Origin: an uncultured bacterium
GTDB taxonomy: Bacteria; Bacillota; Clostridia; Oscillospirales; Oscillospiraceae
NCBI GenBank assembly: GCA_949293165.1
Contig: CASFCW010000001.1
Location: forward strand, 23,979-87,978
Reading direction: 5' to 3'
DNA: 64,000 nt
The notes below the pieces were generated by a model that did no database searches, was not told the DNA's origin, and was given only the letters and a program-made list of their open reading frames with translations. Positions 23,118 to 36,085 of this stretch are shown here, in pieces; positions within the stretch are counted from its first letter, which is position 1; each line of letters opens with the position of its first letter. Position numbers and translations under genes: made by a program.

Positions 23118-24176
23118 TTAATAGGAAATGACGCAAAGCGTCCAATAATATCCGTCGCCGGATCCCGCGGCAAAGCCTACTCCCGCCGCATCATATTCCC
23201 CAAGAATCACGTCCCGGTATTCCGGCGACGCCATCCACCCGTTGATGACCGACTCAGGGGAGGGGTAGCCGGCCGCGATTGTTTCCTGGCCATCGGAGAA
23301 GGAAATGCCAGCCGCCTCCATCCGCTGCTCCGCCGTCTGCCCGTCAGGATTTGTATGGGAGTAGAAGGACCTGTCCCGCATATCCTCGCTGTGGGCCCGG
23401 GCCACGGAGACAAGGCCCATGTTGTACTCCAGGGGCTTGCAGCCATTTTCCTCCCGCACCTGGTTTATCAGGCGCAGCGTCCGGTTTTCCCAGTCGTTTT
23501 CATTGCTGACGGTGTTCTGCGCCAGCAGATTGTATTCGCTGATGGTCTCCTGCAGGCGGTACATCACCGCACAGGCCTGGGCCCGGGTTACAGTCTGGTT
23601 CCCCGAAAAGGCGCCGGTCTCGTCCACGCCGGACAGGCAGCCCATGGCGTACATGGCCACCACCGCTTCCACATATCGGGCGGGGATGGATTGGAGATCG
23701 CTGATTTCACCCTGCGCCTTGGCTATCTGGGCCCAGTTCCCCACGGAGATTCCCTGGGCTTTCAGGGTCTGGTACATCACCAGCGCCATATCATACCGGT
23801 TCAGCGGAGCGGTCACCGCCTGGGTGTCCCACCCACCGTCTGTCCGCTGCATATCCAAACCCTGGAGAATCCCGCAGGCATCCAGCTTGGCAAGATAACC
23901 CTCCCACCAGGCGGAGTCTGTGCTGCCGTTGTAGTAGCCCCCATAGAAGGCGTTGACAATCATCACGGAAAACTCCGCCATAGATACGCTGCGGTCAGGC
24001 AGGAACAACCCGTCCCCAACGCCGCTGACAATCCCCTGGCCGGACATGGACTGGACGTAGGGATAGGCCCAATGCCCCTCCGGCACATCCAGGAAGGAGG
24101 AGGGGGCCGCCCCGGCCGGGAGGGCCAGCGACAGCACCAGGACCAGCGCTCCCGCCCTGGCACACCATTTTTTCAC
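23118..24176 (-). CDS. secreted protein with SLH domains and a C-terminal CAP (SCP) domain
   Basis: The 352-residue protein has a signal peptide (about residues 1-23, ending AGA). SLH repeats follow (FLDVPEGHWAYPYVQSMSGQ and the weaker ARYVEAVVAMYAMGCLSG with TRAQACAVMYRL), which bind cell-wall polymers. A CAP domain spans about residues 230-352: RLINQVREENGCKPLEYN, ARAHSEDMRDRSFYSHTNPDG and INGWMASPEYRDVIL. This is the YkwD-like secreted architecture common in Clostridia; its activity is unknown. It starts 36 bases after the typA stop and is likely cotranscribed with it. Confidence 0.9.
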   Translation of the reverse strand: MKKWCARAGALVLVLSLALPAGAAPSSFLDVPEGHWAYPYVQSMSGQGIVSGVGDGLFLPDRSVSMAEFSVMIVNAFYGGYYNGSTDSAWWEGYLAKLDACGILQGLDMQRTDGGWDTQAVTAPLNRYDMALVMYQTLKAQGISVGNWAQIAKAQGEISDLQSIPARYVEAVVAMYAMGCLSGVDETGAFSGNQTVTRAQACAVMYRLQETISEYNLLAQNTVSNENDWENRTLRLINQVREENGCKPLEYNMGLVSVARAHSEDMRDRSFYSHTNPDGQTAEQRMEAAGISFSDGQETIAAGYPSPESVINGWMASPEYRDVILGEYDAAGVGFAAGSGDGYYWTLCVISY

Positions 24177-24212
24177 GGTCGTTCCTCCTTTCCAGTCATG
24201 TGGCTGCTTTTT

Positions 24213-26042
24213 TTACTTCTGTCCGCCCTTCAGCGCCTTCATCCGGTCGCCGTGGTCCAGAATCCGCTTTCTCAGGCGGAGATTCTCCGGGGTACACTCC
24301 AGCAGCTCGTCGTCAGCCAGGAACTCCAGGCACTGCTCCAAGGACATCTTCTTGGGGGTCACCAGGCGCAGGGCGTCGTCAGAGCCGGAGGCCCGCATGT
24401 TGGTCAGCTGCTTCTTCTTGCACACGTTGACGGAGATGTCCTCCGCCTTGGGGGTCTCACCCACGATCATGCCGGCGTACACCGGGGTACCGGCGCCAAT
24501 GAACAGGGTGCCCCGCTCCTGGGCGTTGAACAGGCCGTAGGTCACCGCCTCGCCGGTTTCAAAGGCTACCAGGGAGCCGGTATTCCGGCGCTGGATCTCG
24601 CCCTTCACCGGTGCATAGCTGTCAAAAATGGACGCCATGATGCCCTCGCCCTTGGTGTCGGTCAAAAACTCGTTCCGATATCCAAACAGGCCGCGGGCGG
24701 GCACCAGAAACTCCAGCTTCATCCGCTCGCCCACCGGGTTCATCTCCAGCAGGTCGCCCTTCCGGGCGCCGATCTTCTCCATCACCGCGCCCACGCAGTC
24801 GGCGGGCACATCCACCACAAGCCGCTCAATGGGCTCGCACTTCACGCCGTCCACCTCCTGGTACAGCACACGGGGAGGGGAGACCTGGAACTCATAGCCC
24901 TCCCGGCGCATGGTCTCCATCAGGATGGACAGGGACATCTCGCCCCGGCCGGCCACGTTGAAGGAGTCGGTGGAGTTCTCCATCTCAGACACCCGCAGGG
25001 ACACATCCTTCAGGGTTTCCCGGAACAGGCGGTCTCTCAGCTGGCGGGAGGTGACGAACTTGCCCTCCCGCCCGGCAAAGGGGGAGTCGTTGACAGAGAA
25101 GGTCATCTCAATGGTGGGGGCGGAGATTTTGACAAACTCCATAGGCTCCACACAGTCAGGGGCGCAGATGGTGTCGCCGATGGTTACCTCGCCGATGCCG
25201 CTGAGGGCGATGATGTTGCCGGCGGAGGCTTCCTGCACCGGCACCTTGCCCAGGCCGTCAAACTCGTACAGGGCGGTGGCCTTGGCCTTCTGGGGGGCGG
25301 CGTCGGGATCATGGTAGTTGCACACCACAATTTCCTGGTTCTGCTTGATAGTGCCCCGCTCAATCCGGCCGATGGCAATACGACCCACAAATTCGCTGTA
25401 GTCGATGGAGGAAACCAGCATCTGGAAGGGCTGGTCCACCTCGGCCTCGGGGCCGGGGATGTAGTCCACAATGGTTTCAAACAGGGGCTTCAGGTCGGTG
25501 CCCGCAACCTCGGGGGAGTAGGAGGCGGTACCCTGGCGGCCGGAGCAGAACAGGGTGGGGGACTCAAACTGCTCGTCGGTGGCATTGAGGTCCAGCAGCA
25601 GCTCCAGCACCTCGTCGCACACCTCATGGATGCGCTGGTCGGGCCGGTCAATCTTATTGACCACCACAATGACCTTATGGCCCATCTCCAGCGCCTTGGA
25701 CAGCACAAACCGGGTCTGGGGCATGGGGCCCTCGGCAGCGTCCACCAGCAGAATGACGCCGTTGACCATCTTCAGAATCCGCTCCACCTCGCCGCCGAAG
25801 TCGGCGTGGCCCGGGGTATCCACAATGTTGATCTTCACGTCCTTGTACCACACGGCGGTATTCTTGGCCAGAATGGTAATGCCGCGCTCCCGCTCCAGGT
25901 CGTTGGAGTCCATCACCCGCTCCACCACAGCCTGGTTCTCCCGGTAGACGCCGGACTGCTTGAGCATCTCGTCCACCAGAGTGGTCTTGCCGTGATCTAC
26001 GTGAGCGATAATGGCCACGTTCCTCAGCTTCTCATTTTGCAT
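24213..26042 (-). CDS. typA: translational GTPase TypA/BipA
   Basis: A 609-residue ribosome-associated GTPase that helps assembly of the large subunit and growth under stress. G motifs are AHVDHGKTTL, DTPGHADFGGEV and NKIDRP. EF-G-like domains III and V follow, and the C-terminal TypA domain ends in RKRILDHGDRMKALKGGQK. I start at MQNEKLRNVAI because GGGAGGAAG stands at the proper distance; a much longer in-frame start lies across its promoter. The promoter TTGCCT-17-TATAAT is found upstream. Confidence 0.96.
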   Translation of the reverse strand: MQNEKLRNVAIIAHVDHGKTTLVDEMLKQSGVYRENQAVVERVMDSNDLERERGITILAKNTAVWYKDVKINIVDTPGHADFGGEVERILKMVNGVILLVDAAEGPMPQTRFVLSKALEMGHKVIVVVNKIDRPDQRIHEVCDEVLELLLDLNATDEQFESPTLFCSGRQGTASYSPEVAGTDLKPLFETIVDYIPGPEAEVDQPFQMLVSSIDYSEFVGRIAIGRIERGTIKQNQEIVVCNYHDPDAAPQKAKATALYEFDGLGKVPVQEASAGNIIALSGIGEVTIGDTICAPDCVEPMEFVKISAPTIEMTFSVNDSPFAGREGKFVTSRQLRDRLFRETLKDVSLRVSEMENSTDSFNVAGRGEMSLSILMETMRREGYEFQVSPPRVLYQEVDGVKCEPIERLVVDVPADCVGAVMEKIGARKGDLLEMNPVGERMKLEFLVPARGLFGYRNEFLTDTKGEGIMASIFDSYAPVKGEIQRRNTGSLVAFETGEAVTYGLFNAQERGTLFIGAGTPVYAGMIVGETPKAEDISVNVCKKKQLTNMRASGSDDALRLVTPKKMSLEQCLEFLADDELLECTPENLRLRKRILDHGDRMKALKGGQK

Positions 26043-26148
26043 AGTGTGCTTCCTCCCGTATGAATCCATGCCGCGCCCCGCCCGCTCCATCAGGCGAAGC
26101 CCAGCCAAATGTATCCAGAATCCAGGCTTTTCAAGCCCGTGACAGGAT

Positions 26149-26177
26149 ATTATACCCCTGTTTTTCAGGAAAGGCAA
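26149..26177 (-). promoter_or_regulatory. sigma-A type promoter of typA
   Basis: On the minus strand TTGCCT (26177-26172) and TATAAT (26154-26149) are 17 bases apart, giving a leader of about 100 bases before typA. Confidence 0.75.
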
Positions 26178-26288
26178 CGGCTTTTTCGAAATTTTACCCT
26201 CTCGCCCCCAGGTTTTCCCCCAGCCTGCCAAAGAAATGTGGAAAACTTTGTGGAAATTGTGGAATTACGAAATTTTGTTCTAACCCTC

Positions 26289-26317
26289 TTGACACACCAG
26301 AACACTTGTTGTATATT
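26289..26317 (+). promoter_or_regulatory. strong promoter of the SOS-type small gene pair
   Basis: A perfect TTGACA (26289-26294) and TATATT (26312-26317) are 17 bases apart. A second, weaker LexA-like element (GAAC then ACTT then GTTG, 26300-26311) lies in the spacer. Confidence 0.85.
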
Positions 26318-26323
26318 CTTTTC

Positions 26324-26337
26324 AGAACGAATGTTCT
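26324..26337 (+). promoter_or_regulatory. LexA (SOS) box
   Basis: AGAACGAATGTTCT matches the Gram-positive LexA consensus CGAACRNRYGTTCG in the whole inner core GAAC-RNRY-GTTC. It starts six bases after the -10 element, where repressor binding would block transcription, and 21 bases before the start codon. Confidence 0.85.
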
Positions 26338-26358
26338 TCTTTGAATGGAGGGTGCACC

Positions 26359-26637
26359 ATGGCTATGACCACTTGCCGCCGATTGGATGACAGCCGCCGG
26401 GTTGCTCCGGTGGTGGATTTGACCCGTTACCGCCAGCTGACGGAGCAGGCGGCCCAGTCCCCCTGCCTGGAATGGAGCGTGGCCGATTGCTACCGCCGGG
26501 ATGAGGATGCAATCCCTGCCCGCCGCCGGTCGCGTCCCTCTCGCCGCCGGTCGCCCGGCCTGTTCTGGGACGCCTGCGCCAGCATGGGGATTCTGGTCAT
26601 GACCCTCACCGTCACCCTTCGGGTGCTGGCGATGTGA
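26359..26637 (+). CDS. small SOS-controlled protein with a C-terminal membrane segment
   Basis: A 92-residue basic protein. The N-terminal 55 residues are soluble (VVDLTRYRQLTEQAAQ). An Arg-rich stretch (RRRSRPSRRRSP) follows, and a C-terminal hydrophobic helix (GLFWDACASMGILVMTLTVT) would place it in the membrane. I recognise no family. The start follows GGAGGG, within a transcript driven by a near-consensus promoter under a LexA box. Firmicutes often make a small membrane division inhibitor (YneA type) or a toxin in SOS; this protein has no LysM domain, so it is at most an analogue. A helix-turn-helix-like gene follows after 54 bases. Confidence 0.75.
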   Translation: MAMTTCRRLDDSRRVAPVVDLTRYRQLTEQAAQSPCLEWSVADCYRRDEDAIPARRRSRPSRRRSPGLFWDACASMGILVMTLTVTLRVLAM

Positions 26638-26691
26638 CGGCCCATCTGAAAGGGGACCGGCGCCGGCCGTATCCCCGTTAGGAGGTTTCCC

Positions 26692-26856
26692 ATGCCCCAT
26701 TTTGACCTGGCAATCCGCTTAGAGATTGCCCGCCGCATTCTGGAAGAGACGGTTATTTCCGTTGGGCGGATCGCCCATTGGACGGGCCTGCCCAGGGAAC
26801 GGGTGGAACAGCTCAGCCGTGAGGTAAAGCGCCCGACCCTGTACCAAAAGGAATGA
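26692..26856 (+). CDS. 54-residue protein with a helix-turn-helix-like segment
   Basis: The small gene reads MPHFDLAIRLEIARRILEE and continues with TVISVGRIAHWTGLPRERVE. The part VGRIAHWTGLPRERVEQLSRE looks like the short helix-turn-helix (xxIAxxTGLxxExVxxL) seen at the ends of transposase-like nucleases and small regulators. It has a good ribosome site (AGGAGGTTT) and ends at the base of a terminator, so it very probably belongs to the same SOS transcript as the preceding gene. No function is known. Confidence 0.65.
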   Translation: MPHFDLAIRLEIARRILEETVISVGRIAHWTGLPRERVEQLSREVKRPTLYQKE

Positions 26857-26891
26857 AAATCCCGCCTGGACTTACGTTCAGGCGGGATTTT
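26857..26891. terminator. bidirectional terminator between the SOS pair and glyS
   Basis: AAAATCCCGCCTG (26857-26869) pairs with CAGGCGGGATTTT (26879-26891). The A and T runs at the ends make it active on both strands, so it serves both the small gene pair and the convergent glyS. Confidence 0.92.
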
Positions 26892-26910
26892 GCCGTTTAT
26901 GGGGCTGGAA

Positions 26911-28332
26911 TCAATAGGCCAGCTTCTCCTCCAGCCAGCTCTTCAGCTGATCGACAGGAATACGGACCTGCTCCATGGTATCCCGATCCCGGATGGTGAC
27001 GGCATTGTCCGCCTCCTCGGTATCGCTGCCCACAGTCTGGAAATCCACAGTGATGCAGTAGGGGGTGCCGATCTCGTCCTGGCGGCGATAGCGCTTGCCG
27101 ATGGAGCCGGCGTCGTCATAATCCACCATGCAGAACTTGCTCAGCTCCGCCTGGATCTCCCGGGCCTTGTCCCCCAGCTTCTTGCTCAGGGGCAGCACGG
27201 CGCACTTATAGGGGGCCAGGGCGGGGTGGAGGCGCAGCACGGTGCGGACGTCGTTTTTCGCCTCGTCCACCACCTCCTCGTCATAAGCGTCCACCAGGAA
27301 GGCCAGGGTGACGCGGTCAGCACCCAGGGAGGGCTCGATGACGTAGGGGATATAGTGCTCGTTCTTCTCCTGGTCAAAGTAGGTCATATCCTTGCCGGAG
27401 GTGGTCTGGTGGGCGGTCAGGTCGAAGTTGGTGCGGGAGGCCACGCCCCACAGCTCGCCCCAGCCGAAGGGGAACACGAACTCGAAATCGGTGGTGGCGT
27501 TGGAGTAGTGGCTCAGCTCCTCAGGATCATGGTCCCGCAGGCGCAGGTTCTCGTCCCGGATGCCCAGCTCCAGCAGCCACTTGTGGCAGAAGTCCTTCCA
27601 GTAGGCGAACCAGTCCAGCTCGGTGCCCGGCTGGCAGAAGAACTCCAGCTCCATCTGCTCAAACTCACGGGTACGGAAGGTGAAGTTACCGGGGGTAATC
27701 TCGTTGCGGAAGGACTTGCCCACCTGGCACACGCCGAAGGGCAGCTTCCTCCGGGTGGTGCGCTGGACGTTCTGGAAGTTGACGAAGATGCCCTGGGCGG
27801 TCTCAGGACGGAGATACACGGTGTTCTTGGCATCCTCGGTGACGCCCTGGAAGGTCTTGAACATCAGGTTGAACTGGCGGATGTCCGTCCAGTTGTGCTT
27901 GCCGCAGGAGGGGCAGGGGATGTTGTGCTCCTCCACAAAGGCCTTCATCTCCGCCTGGCTCATGGCGTCCACGCTGTGGCCCAGGTCGAAGTTGTTCTCC
28001 TGGCACCAATCCTCGATCACCTTATCGGCGCGGAACCGCTCCTTACACTCCTTGCAGTCCATCAGGGGGTCGGAGAAGCCGCCCACATGGCCGGAGGCCA
28101 CCCAAACCTGGGGATTCATCAGGATGGCGGCGTCCAGGCCCACGTTGTAGGGGTTCTCCTGGACGAACTTCTTCCACCAGGCCTTCTTCACGTTGTTTTT
28201 CAGCTCCACACCCAGAGGGCCGTAGTCCCAGGTGTTGGCCAGGCCGCCGTAAATCTCGCTGCCGGAGAAGATAAAGCCCCGGCCCTTGCACAGATTTACG
28301 ATCTTTTCCATGGTCTTTTCCGTGTTCTTCAT
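26911..28332 (-). CDS. glyS: glycyl-tRNA synthetase, single-chain class II type
   Basis: A 473-residue homodimer-type enzyme that charges tRNA-Gly. Motifs: [21 protein letters not shown] near the N-terminus, [33 protein letters not shown] (motif 2 region), [14 protein letters not shown] and the C-terminal anticodon-binding domain ending in [12 protein letters not shown] start at [12 protein letters not shown]; the longer frame runs into the T-box leader. Expression is controlled by the T-box. Confidence 0.97.
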   Translation of the reverse strand: MKNTEKTMEKIVNLCKGRGFIFSGSEIYGGLANTWDYGPLGVELKNNVKKAWWKKFVQENPYNVGLDAAILMNPQVWVASGHVGGFSDPLMDCKECKERFRADKVIEDWCQENNFDLGHSVDAMSQAEMKAFVEEHNIPCPSCGKHNWTDIRQFNLMFKTFQGVTEDAKNTVYLRPETAQGIFVNFQNVQRTTRRKLPFGVCQVGKSFRNEITPGNFTFRTREFEQMELEFFCQPGTELDWFAYWKDFCHKWLLELGIRDENLRLRDHDPEELSHYSNATTDFEFVFPFGWGELWGVASRTNFDLTAHQTTSGKDMTYFDQEKNEHYIPYVIEPSLGADRVTLAFLVDAYDEEVVDEAKNDVRTVLRLHPALAPYKCAVLPLSKKLGDKAREIQAELSKFCMVDYDDAGSIGKRYRRQDEIGTPYCITVDFQTVGSDTEEADNAVTIRDRDTMEQVRIPVDQLKSWLEEKLAY

Positions 28333-28376
28333 GGGATATCGCTCCTTTTCCAGTTGATTGGTTCCGGCCCAGGAGC

Positions 28377-28606
28377 AAAAAACGCCCTGAGCCTGTCGGC
28401 TCAGGGCGAACAAAATTGTCCGTGGTTCCACCTGAATTCGTACCTGGTTGGTACGCACTTCCTTCCCGGTAACGGCGGGTTCCGGCGGGCCATTTCCTGC
28501 CCGCGCTCCAGAGCGCCTTCCCACCCCGCCCCGTGAGGATTTTCACCGGCCATCCTCTCTCTGACACCGGAAGCTGGGGGTACTGTTCCCTGTCGTCGCT
28601 TTGCAA
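28377..28606 (-). promoter_or_regulatory. T-box leader of glyS
   Basis: The minus strand has the antiterminator core AGGTGGAACCACGG (within 28422-28435) and, directly after it, a strong terminator: an 11-base stem CGCCCTGAGCC/GGCTCAGGGCG followed by six T. Upstream is a long stem I with the AGAGAG and GGCCGGTGAAAA elements typical of T-boxes. The RNA senses uncharged tRNA, here tRNA-Gly as judged by the downstream gene. A GGC triplet in GGAAGGCGCTC is a candidate specifier, but I could not settle it. Confidence 0.9.
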
Positions 28607-28612
28607 GTTAGC

Positions 28613-28641
28613 ATTGTATGATAGAATCGCCCCGGTGTCAA
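28613..28641 (-). promoter_or_regulatory. sigma-A type promoter of the T-box-glyS transcript
   Basis: On the minus strand TTGACA (28641-28636) and TACAAT (28618-28613) are 17 bases apart. Confidence 0.85.
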
Positions 28642-28672
28642 GGAATTTTTATGGTTCTTTGCCTGCTTCCTT

Positions 28673-29116
28673 TCAGGAGAGCAGGTATTTCCGGCTTTCC
28701 GCCACCGCCAGCTGGTCGCAGCGGTTGTTATAGGGGTTGGAGGCATGGCCCTTCACCCAGTGGAGGTTGACCTTGTGGTAGTCGCACAGGTTCAGCAGCC
28801 GCTCCCAGAGGTCCGGGTTCAGGGCGGGCTTTTTGTCCGATTTAATCCAGCCCCTGGCTCTCCAGCCCCTGGCCCACCCCTTTTCCAGGGCGTCCAGCAC
28901 ATACTTGGAGTCGGAATACAGCTCCACCACGCAGGGCTCCTTCAGCGCCTCCAGAGCGGAGATCACCCCCGTCAGCTCCATGCGGTTGTTGGTGGTCTGG
29001 GCTTCGCCGCCGGACATCTCTTTTTTGTGCGCGCCGTACATGAGGATGGCGCCCCAGCCGCCGGGGCCGGGATTGCCGGAGCAGGCTCCGTCGGTGTAAA
29101 TGGTTACGGTTTTCAT
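28673..29116 (-). CDS. rnhA: ribonuclease HI
   Basis: The 147-residue enzyme cuts the RNA strand of RNA-DNA hybrids. Catalytic blocks are intact: [17 protein letters not shown] (first Asp), NRMELTGVI (Glu), [14 protein letters not shown] (second Asp) and [10 protein letters not shown] (last Asp). The basic handle [10 protein letters not shown] is present. It follows the SHOCT gene by 26 bases in the minus-strand gyrA transcript direction. Confidence 0.96.
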   Translation of the reverse strand: MKTVTIYTDGACSGNPGPGGWGAILMYGAHKKEMSGGEAQTTNNRMELTGVISALEALKEPCVVELYSDSKYVLDALEKGWARGWRARGWIKSDKKPALNPDLWERLLNLCDYHKVNLHWVKGHASNPYNNRCDQLAVAESRKYLLS

Positions 29117-29142
29117 GGTCGCTCCTCGGCGGGAGGCCTCCC

Positions 29143-29514
29143 TTACAGGCGGGAGAGGATCTCCTCCCGTTTTTTTTCATATTCCTCCCGGGTAATCAGC
29201 CCTCCGTCCAGCAGGGCCTGGAGCTGTTCCAGCCGTTCCTTGGCGTTCAGGTCCGCCGGGGGCGTGGGGGAGAGGGACTCCCCCTGAGGCGCATCCTCCT
29301 CAATGCTGATTTCCGGGCCTACGTACCCCCTGCCAAAAGCCTGGTATGCGTTCATGGCCGTAATGGCCGCCGCCGCCAGCGTCCACAAGATGCCGAAGGG
29401 GCCGAAGGTGGGGATGACCACAAACAGGCCAATGAGGATGAATACCCCGCCAAAGACCGCGCCCATGGCCCCCTGGGCCTTGCTGGGGCGATAGGTTACC
29501 CGTCGTCTGCGCAC
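29143..29514 (-). CDS. small membrane protein with a C-terminal SHOCT domain
   Basis: A 123-residue protein with two membrane helices (about residues 14-35 and 39-58) and an acidic linker. Its C-terminal SHOCT motif ([20 protein letters not shown] then [11 protein letters not shown], about residues 89-120) is a short module found at protein ends and thought to mediate oligomerisation. It starts 19 bases after the gyrA stop, so it is probably in the gyrase transcript. No specific role is known. Confidence 0.85.
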   Translation of the reverse strand: MRRRRVTYRPSKAQGAMGAVFGGVFILIGLFVVIPTFGPFGILWTLAAAAITAMNAYQAFGRGYVGPEISIEEDAPQGESLSPTPPADLNAKERLEQLQALLDGGLITREEYEKKREEILSRL

Positions 29515-29533
29515 CCGAATTCCTCCTTATGGA

Positions 29534-32026
<2,493 letters not shown>

Positions 32027-32129
32027 CTATGGTTTCCTCCTTGCACACGAGAGGGGTTTTTTAACTGGGAATGAGCGGCCGGGAATTGGCCAGGCCTGGT
32101 TGCCCCGGCTTGGCCGGGCGCTGTCATTC

Positions 32130-34411
<2,282 letters not shown>

Positions 34412-34424
34412 GGTCCCTCCCCCT

Positions 34425-34727
34425 TTATGGATGATCCAGGATTTTCGGGCCCCACAGGCGCCTCCACAGCCGCCAGCCCAGCCAGCACCCCGCCAGGGCG
34501 CAGCCACAGGGCAGGCCGGGAAACAGCAGCAGCTGGGGCAGGGGGGAGGCGGACTCCGACGTCCAAAGCCCCAGCCGGCCGGCCCCGATTCCCGCCGCCG
34601 CCAGCACAACAACCGCCGGCGGGACAGCGCGCTGCCACCGCCCCCTGGGCAGCCGGCAGCAGAGATACTCCGCCGCCAGCCCCACCGCCAGGGGGAGCAG
34701 GCAAAACAGACCGATTACAATGGGCAT
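34425..34727 (-). CDS. small hydrophobic membrane protein between recF and remB
   Basis: A 100-residue protein made mainly of three hydrophobic helices (MPIVIGLFCLLPLAVGLAAE, AVPPAVVVLAAAGIGAGRL and LLLFPGLPCGCALAGCWLGW), ending KILDHP. The start follows GGGGAGGAACG and the stop is 13 bases before remB, so it fits the recF-gyrB transcript. B. subtilis has no gene here. I recognise no family. A rival reading frame across the region lacks a ribosome site. Confidence 0.65.
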   Translation of the reverse strand: MPIVIGLFCLLPLAVGLAAEYLCCRLPRGRWQRAVPPAVVVLAAAGIGAGRLGLWTSESASPLPQLLLFPGLPCGCALAGCWLGWRLWRRLWGPKILDHP

Positions 34728-34752
34728 TCGTTCCTCCCCGGGCCATCGCCCG

Positions 34753-35856
34753 TTAGACCAGGGCGCCGCCCTGAATCCGGAAGCTGGCGCCCTCCTCCAG
34801 GCCCTCCAGCTTTTCCTCCTCGCAGCAGGTGATAAACACCTGCCCGCCTTGAATATGATTGAGCACAAAGGACTGCCGTTTGGCGTCCAGCTCGGACAGC
34901 ACGTCGTCCAGCAGCAGCACGGGGTATTCCCCGGTATCCTGGAAAAAAATTTCCCGCTGGGCCAGCTTCAGGGACAGGGCCGCCGTCCGGGTTTGCCCCT
35001 GGGAGCCGTAGGTTTTGGCCGACCGGCCATCCAGCTCCACCACAAGGTCGTCCTTGTGTGGGCCGGAGAGGCACTGCCTGGCGTCCAGCTCCGCCTGGCG
35101 GTGGCTTTGCTGGTGCTCCAGCAGGCGCACCAGAATATCCCGCGGGGAAGCCATAGGGTCCTCCACTGTGGACACGGTCTCATAAGCCAGGGAAAGGGCC
35201 TCCCGCCCGCCGGAAAAGTCCCGGTGGATGGCGGGGGCCGTCTCTTTCAGCCGGCGGATAAAGTGGGCCCGGTAGTGGATCACCAGCGCCCCCGTCTGGG
35301 CCATGCGGAGGCTGAAGTCGTCCAGCGTGGCCAGCAGGGACGGGTTTTCCGGCCAGTCCCGGAGGATTCTGGTCTTGTGGTCGTACAGCCGCTGGTATTC
35401 TCCCAGCGCCTGGGCATACCTGGGCCGCAGCTGGCAGATGGCGCTGTCCAGAAAGCGCCGCCTGGCCGCAGCCCCCTCCCGGATCAGGGTCAGGTCCTCC
35501 GGGCAGAACAGCACGGTGTTCAAAATACCGGTCAGCTCCGCCGCCGTTTTCAGCCGCACCCCGTTGGAGTACAGCTGGCGGCTTTTTCCCCGGCTGAGCC
35601 TGGCCTCCAGCACAAAGGTGCGCTCCCGGCTGTCCACCTCCCCTTTCAGAAAGGCGTCCCCAACCCCCAGCATAATCATCTCCCGGTCATACCGGGCCCG
35701 GTGGGAGCGGGCGGAGGACAGATAGGCAATGGCCTCCAGCAGGTTGGTCTTACCCTGGGCGTTGTCGCCGTAGATCAGGTTGACCTTCGGATGAAACCGG
35801 GCGGACAAGTGGACATAGTTGCGGAAGTAATCCAGTTCCAGACCCCGGACTCTCAT
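34753..35856 (-). CDS. recF: DNA replication and repair protein RecF
   Basis: A 367-residue SMC-like ATPase that helps load RecA at gaps. Walker [15 protein letters not shown] (about residues 30-43), signature [15 protein letters not shown] and Walker [14 protein letters not shown] are all present. The start [14 protein letters not shown] overlaps the yaaA stop by four bases (ATGA), so the genes are translationally coupled. The longer in-frame start inside yaaA is rejected. Confidence 0.96.
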   Translation of the reverse strand: MRVRGLELDYFRNYVHLSARFHPKVNLIYGDNAQGKTNLLEAIAYLSSARSHRARYDREMIMLGVGDAFLKGEVDSRERTFVLEARLSRGKSRQLYSNGVRLKTAAELTGILNTVLFCPEDLTLIREGAAARRRFLDSAICQLRPRYAQALGEYQRLYDHKTRILRDWPENPSLLATLDDFSLRMAQTGALVIHYRAHFIRRLKETAPAIHRDFSGGREALSLAYETVSTVEDPMASPRDILVRLLEHQQSHRQAELDARQCLSGPHKDDLVVELDGRSAKTYGSQGQTRTAALSLKLAQREIFFQDTGEYPVLLLDDVLSELDAKRQSFVLNHIQGGQVFITCCEEEKLEGLEEGASFRIQGGALV

Positions 35857-36068
35857 GTCACCGTCAGCTCCAGCTCTCCGTCCAGCACCGCCACGTCGCC
35901 GGGGCGCAGCTTCTTGCCCCGCATGGTGCATACCTGGCCGTTGACCTGGACCCGCCCCTCCAAAATGATGAGCTTGGCGTCGCCGCCGGTCTCCACCGCG
36001 CCGGCAAATTTCAGCAGGTCCTGGAGCTTGATATACTCCGTATGAATGTGAATCGCTTCTCTCTCCAT
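35853..36068 (-). CDS. yaaA: S4-like RNA-binding protein YaaA
   Basis: A 71-residue S4 domain protein: [20 protein letters not shown] then [22 protein letters not shown], the RNA-binding fold of ribosomal protein S4. It stands between dnaN and recF, exactly as in B. subtilis. Its role there is linked to ribosome assembly or RecF expression but is not settled. Confidence 0.93.
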   Translation of the reverse strand: MEREAIHIHTEYIKLQDLLKFAGAVETGGDAKLIILEGRVQVNGQVCTMRGKKLRPGDVAVLDGELELTVT

Positions 36069-36085
36069 GAAACCACCCTATCGGA

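Noticed and set aside
26043-26231. Longer N-terminus for TypA
   Set aside because: It would extend over the typA promoter and leader and has no homologous sequence; MQNEKLRN with GGGAGGAAG is the better start.
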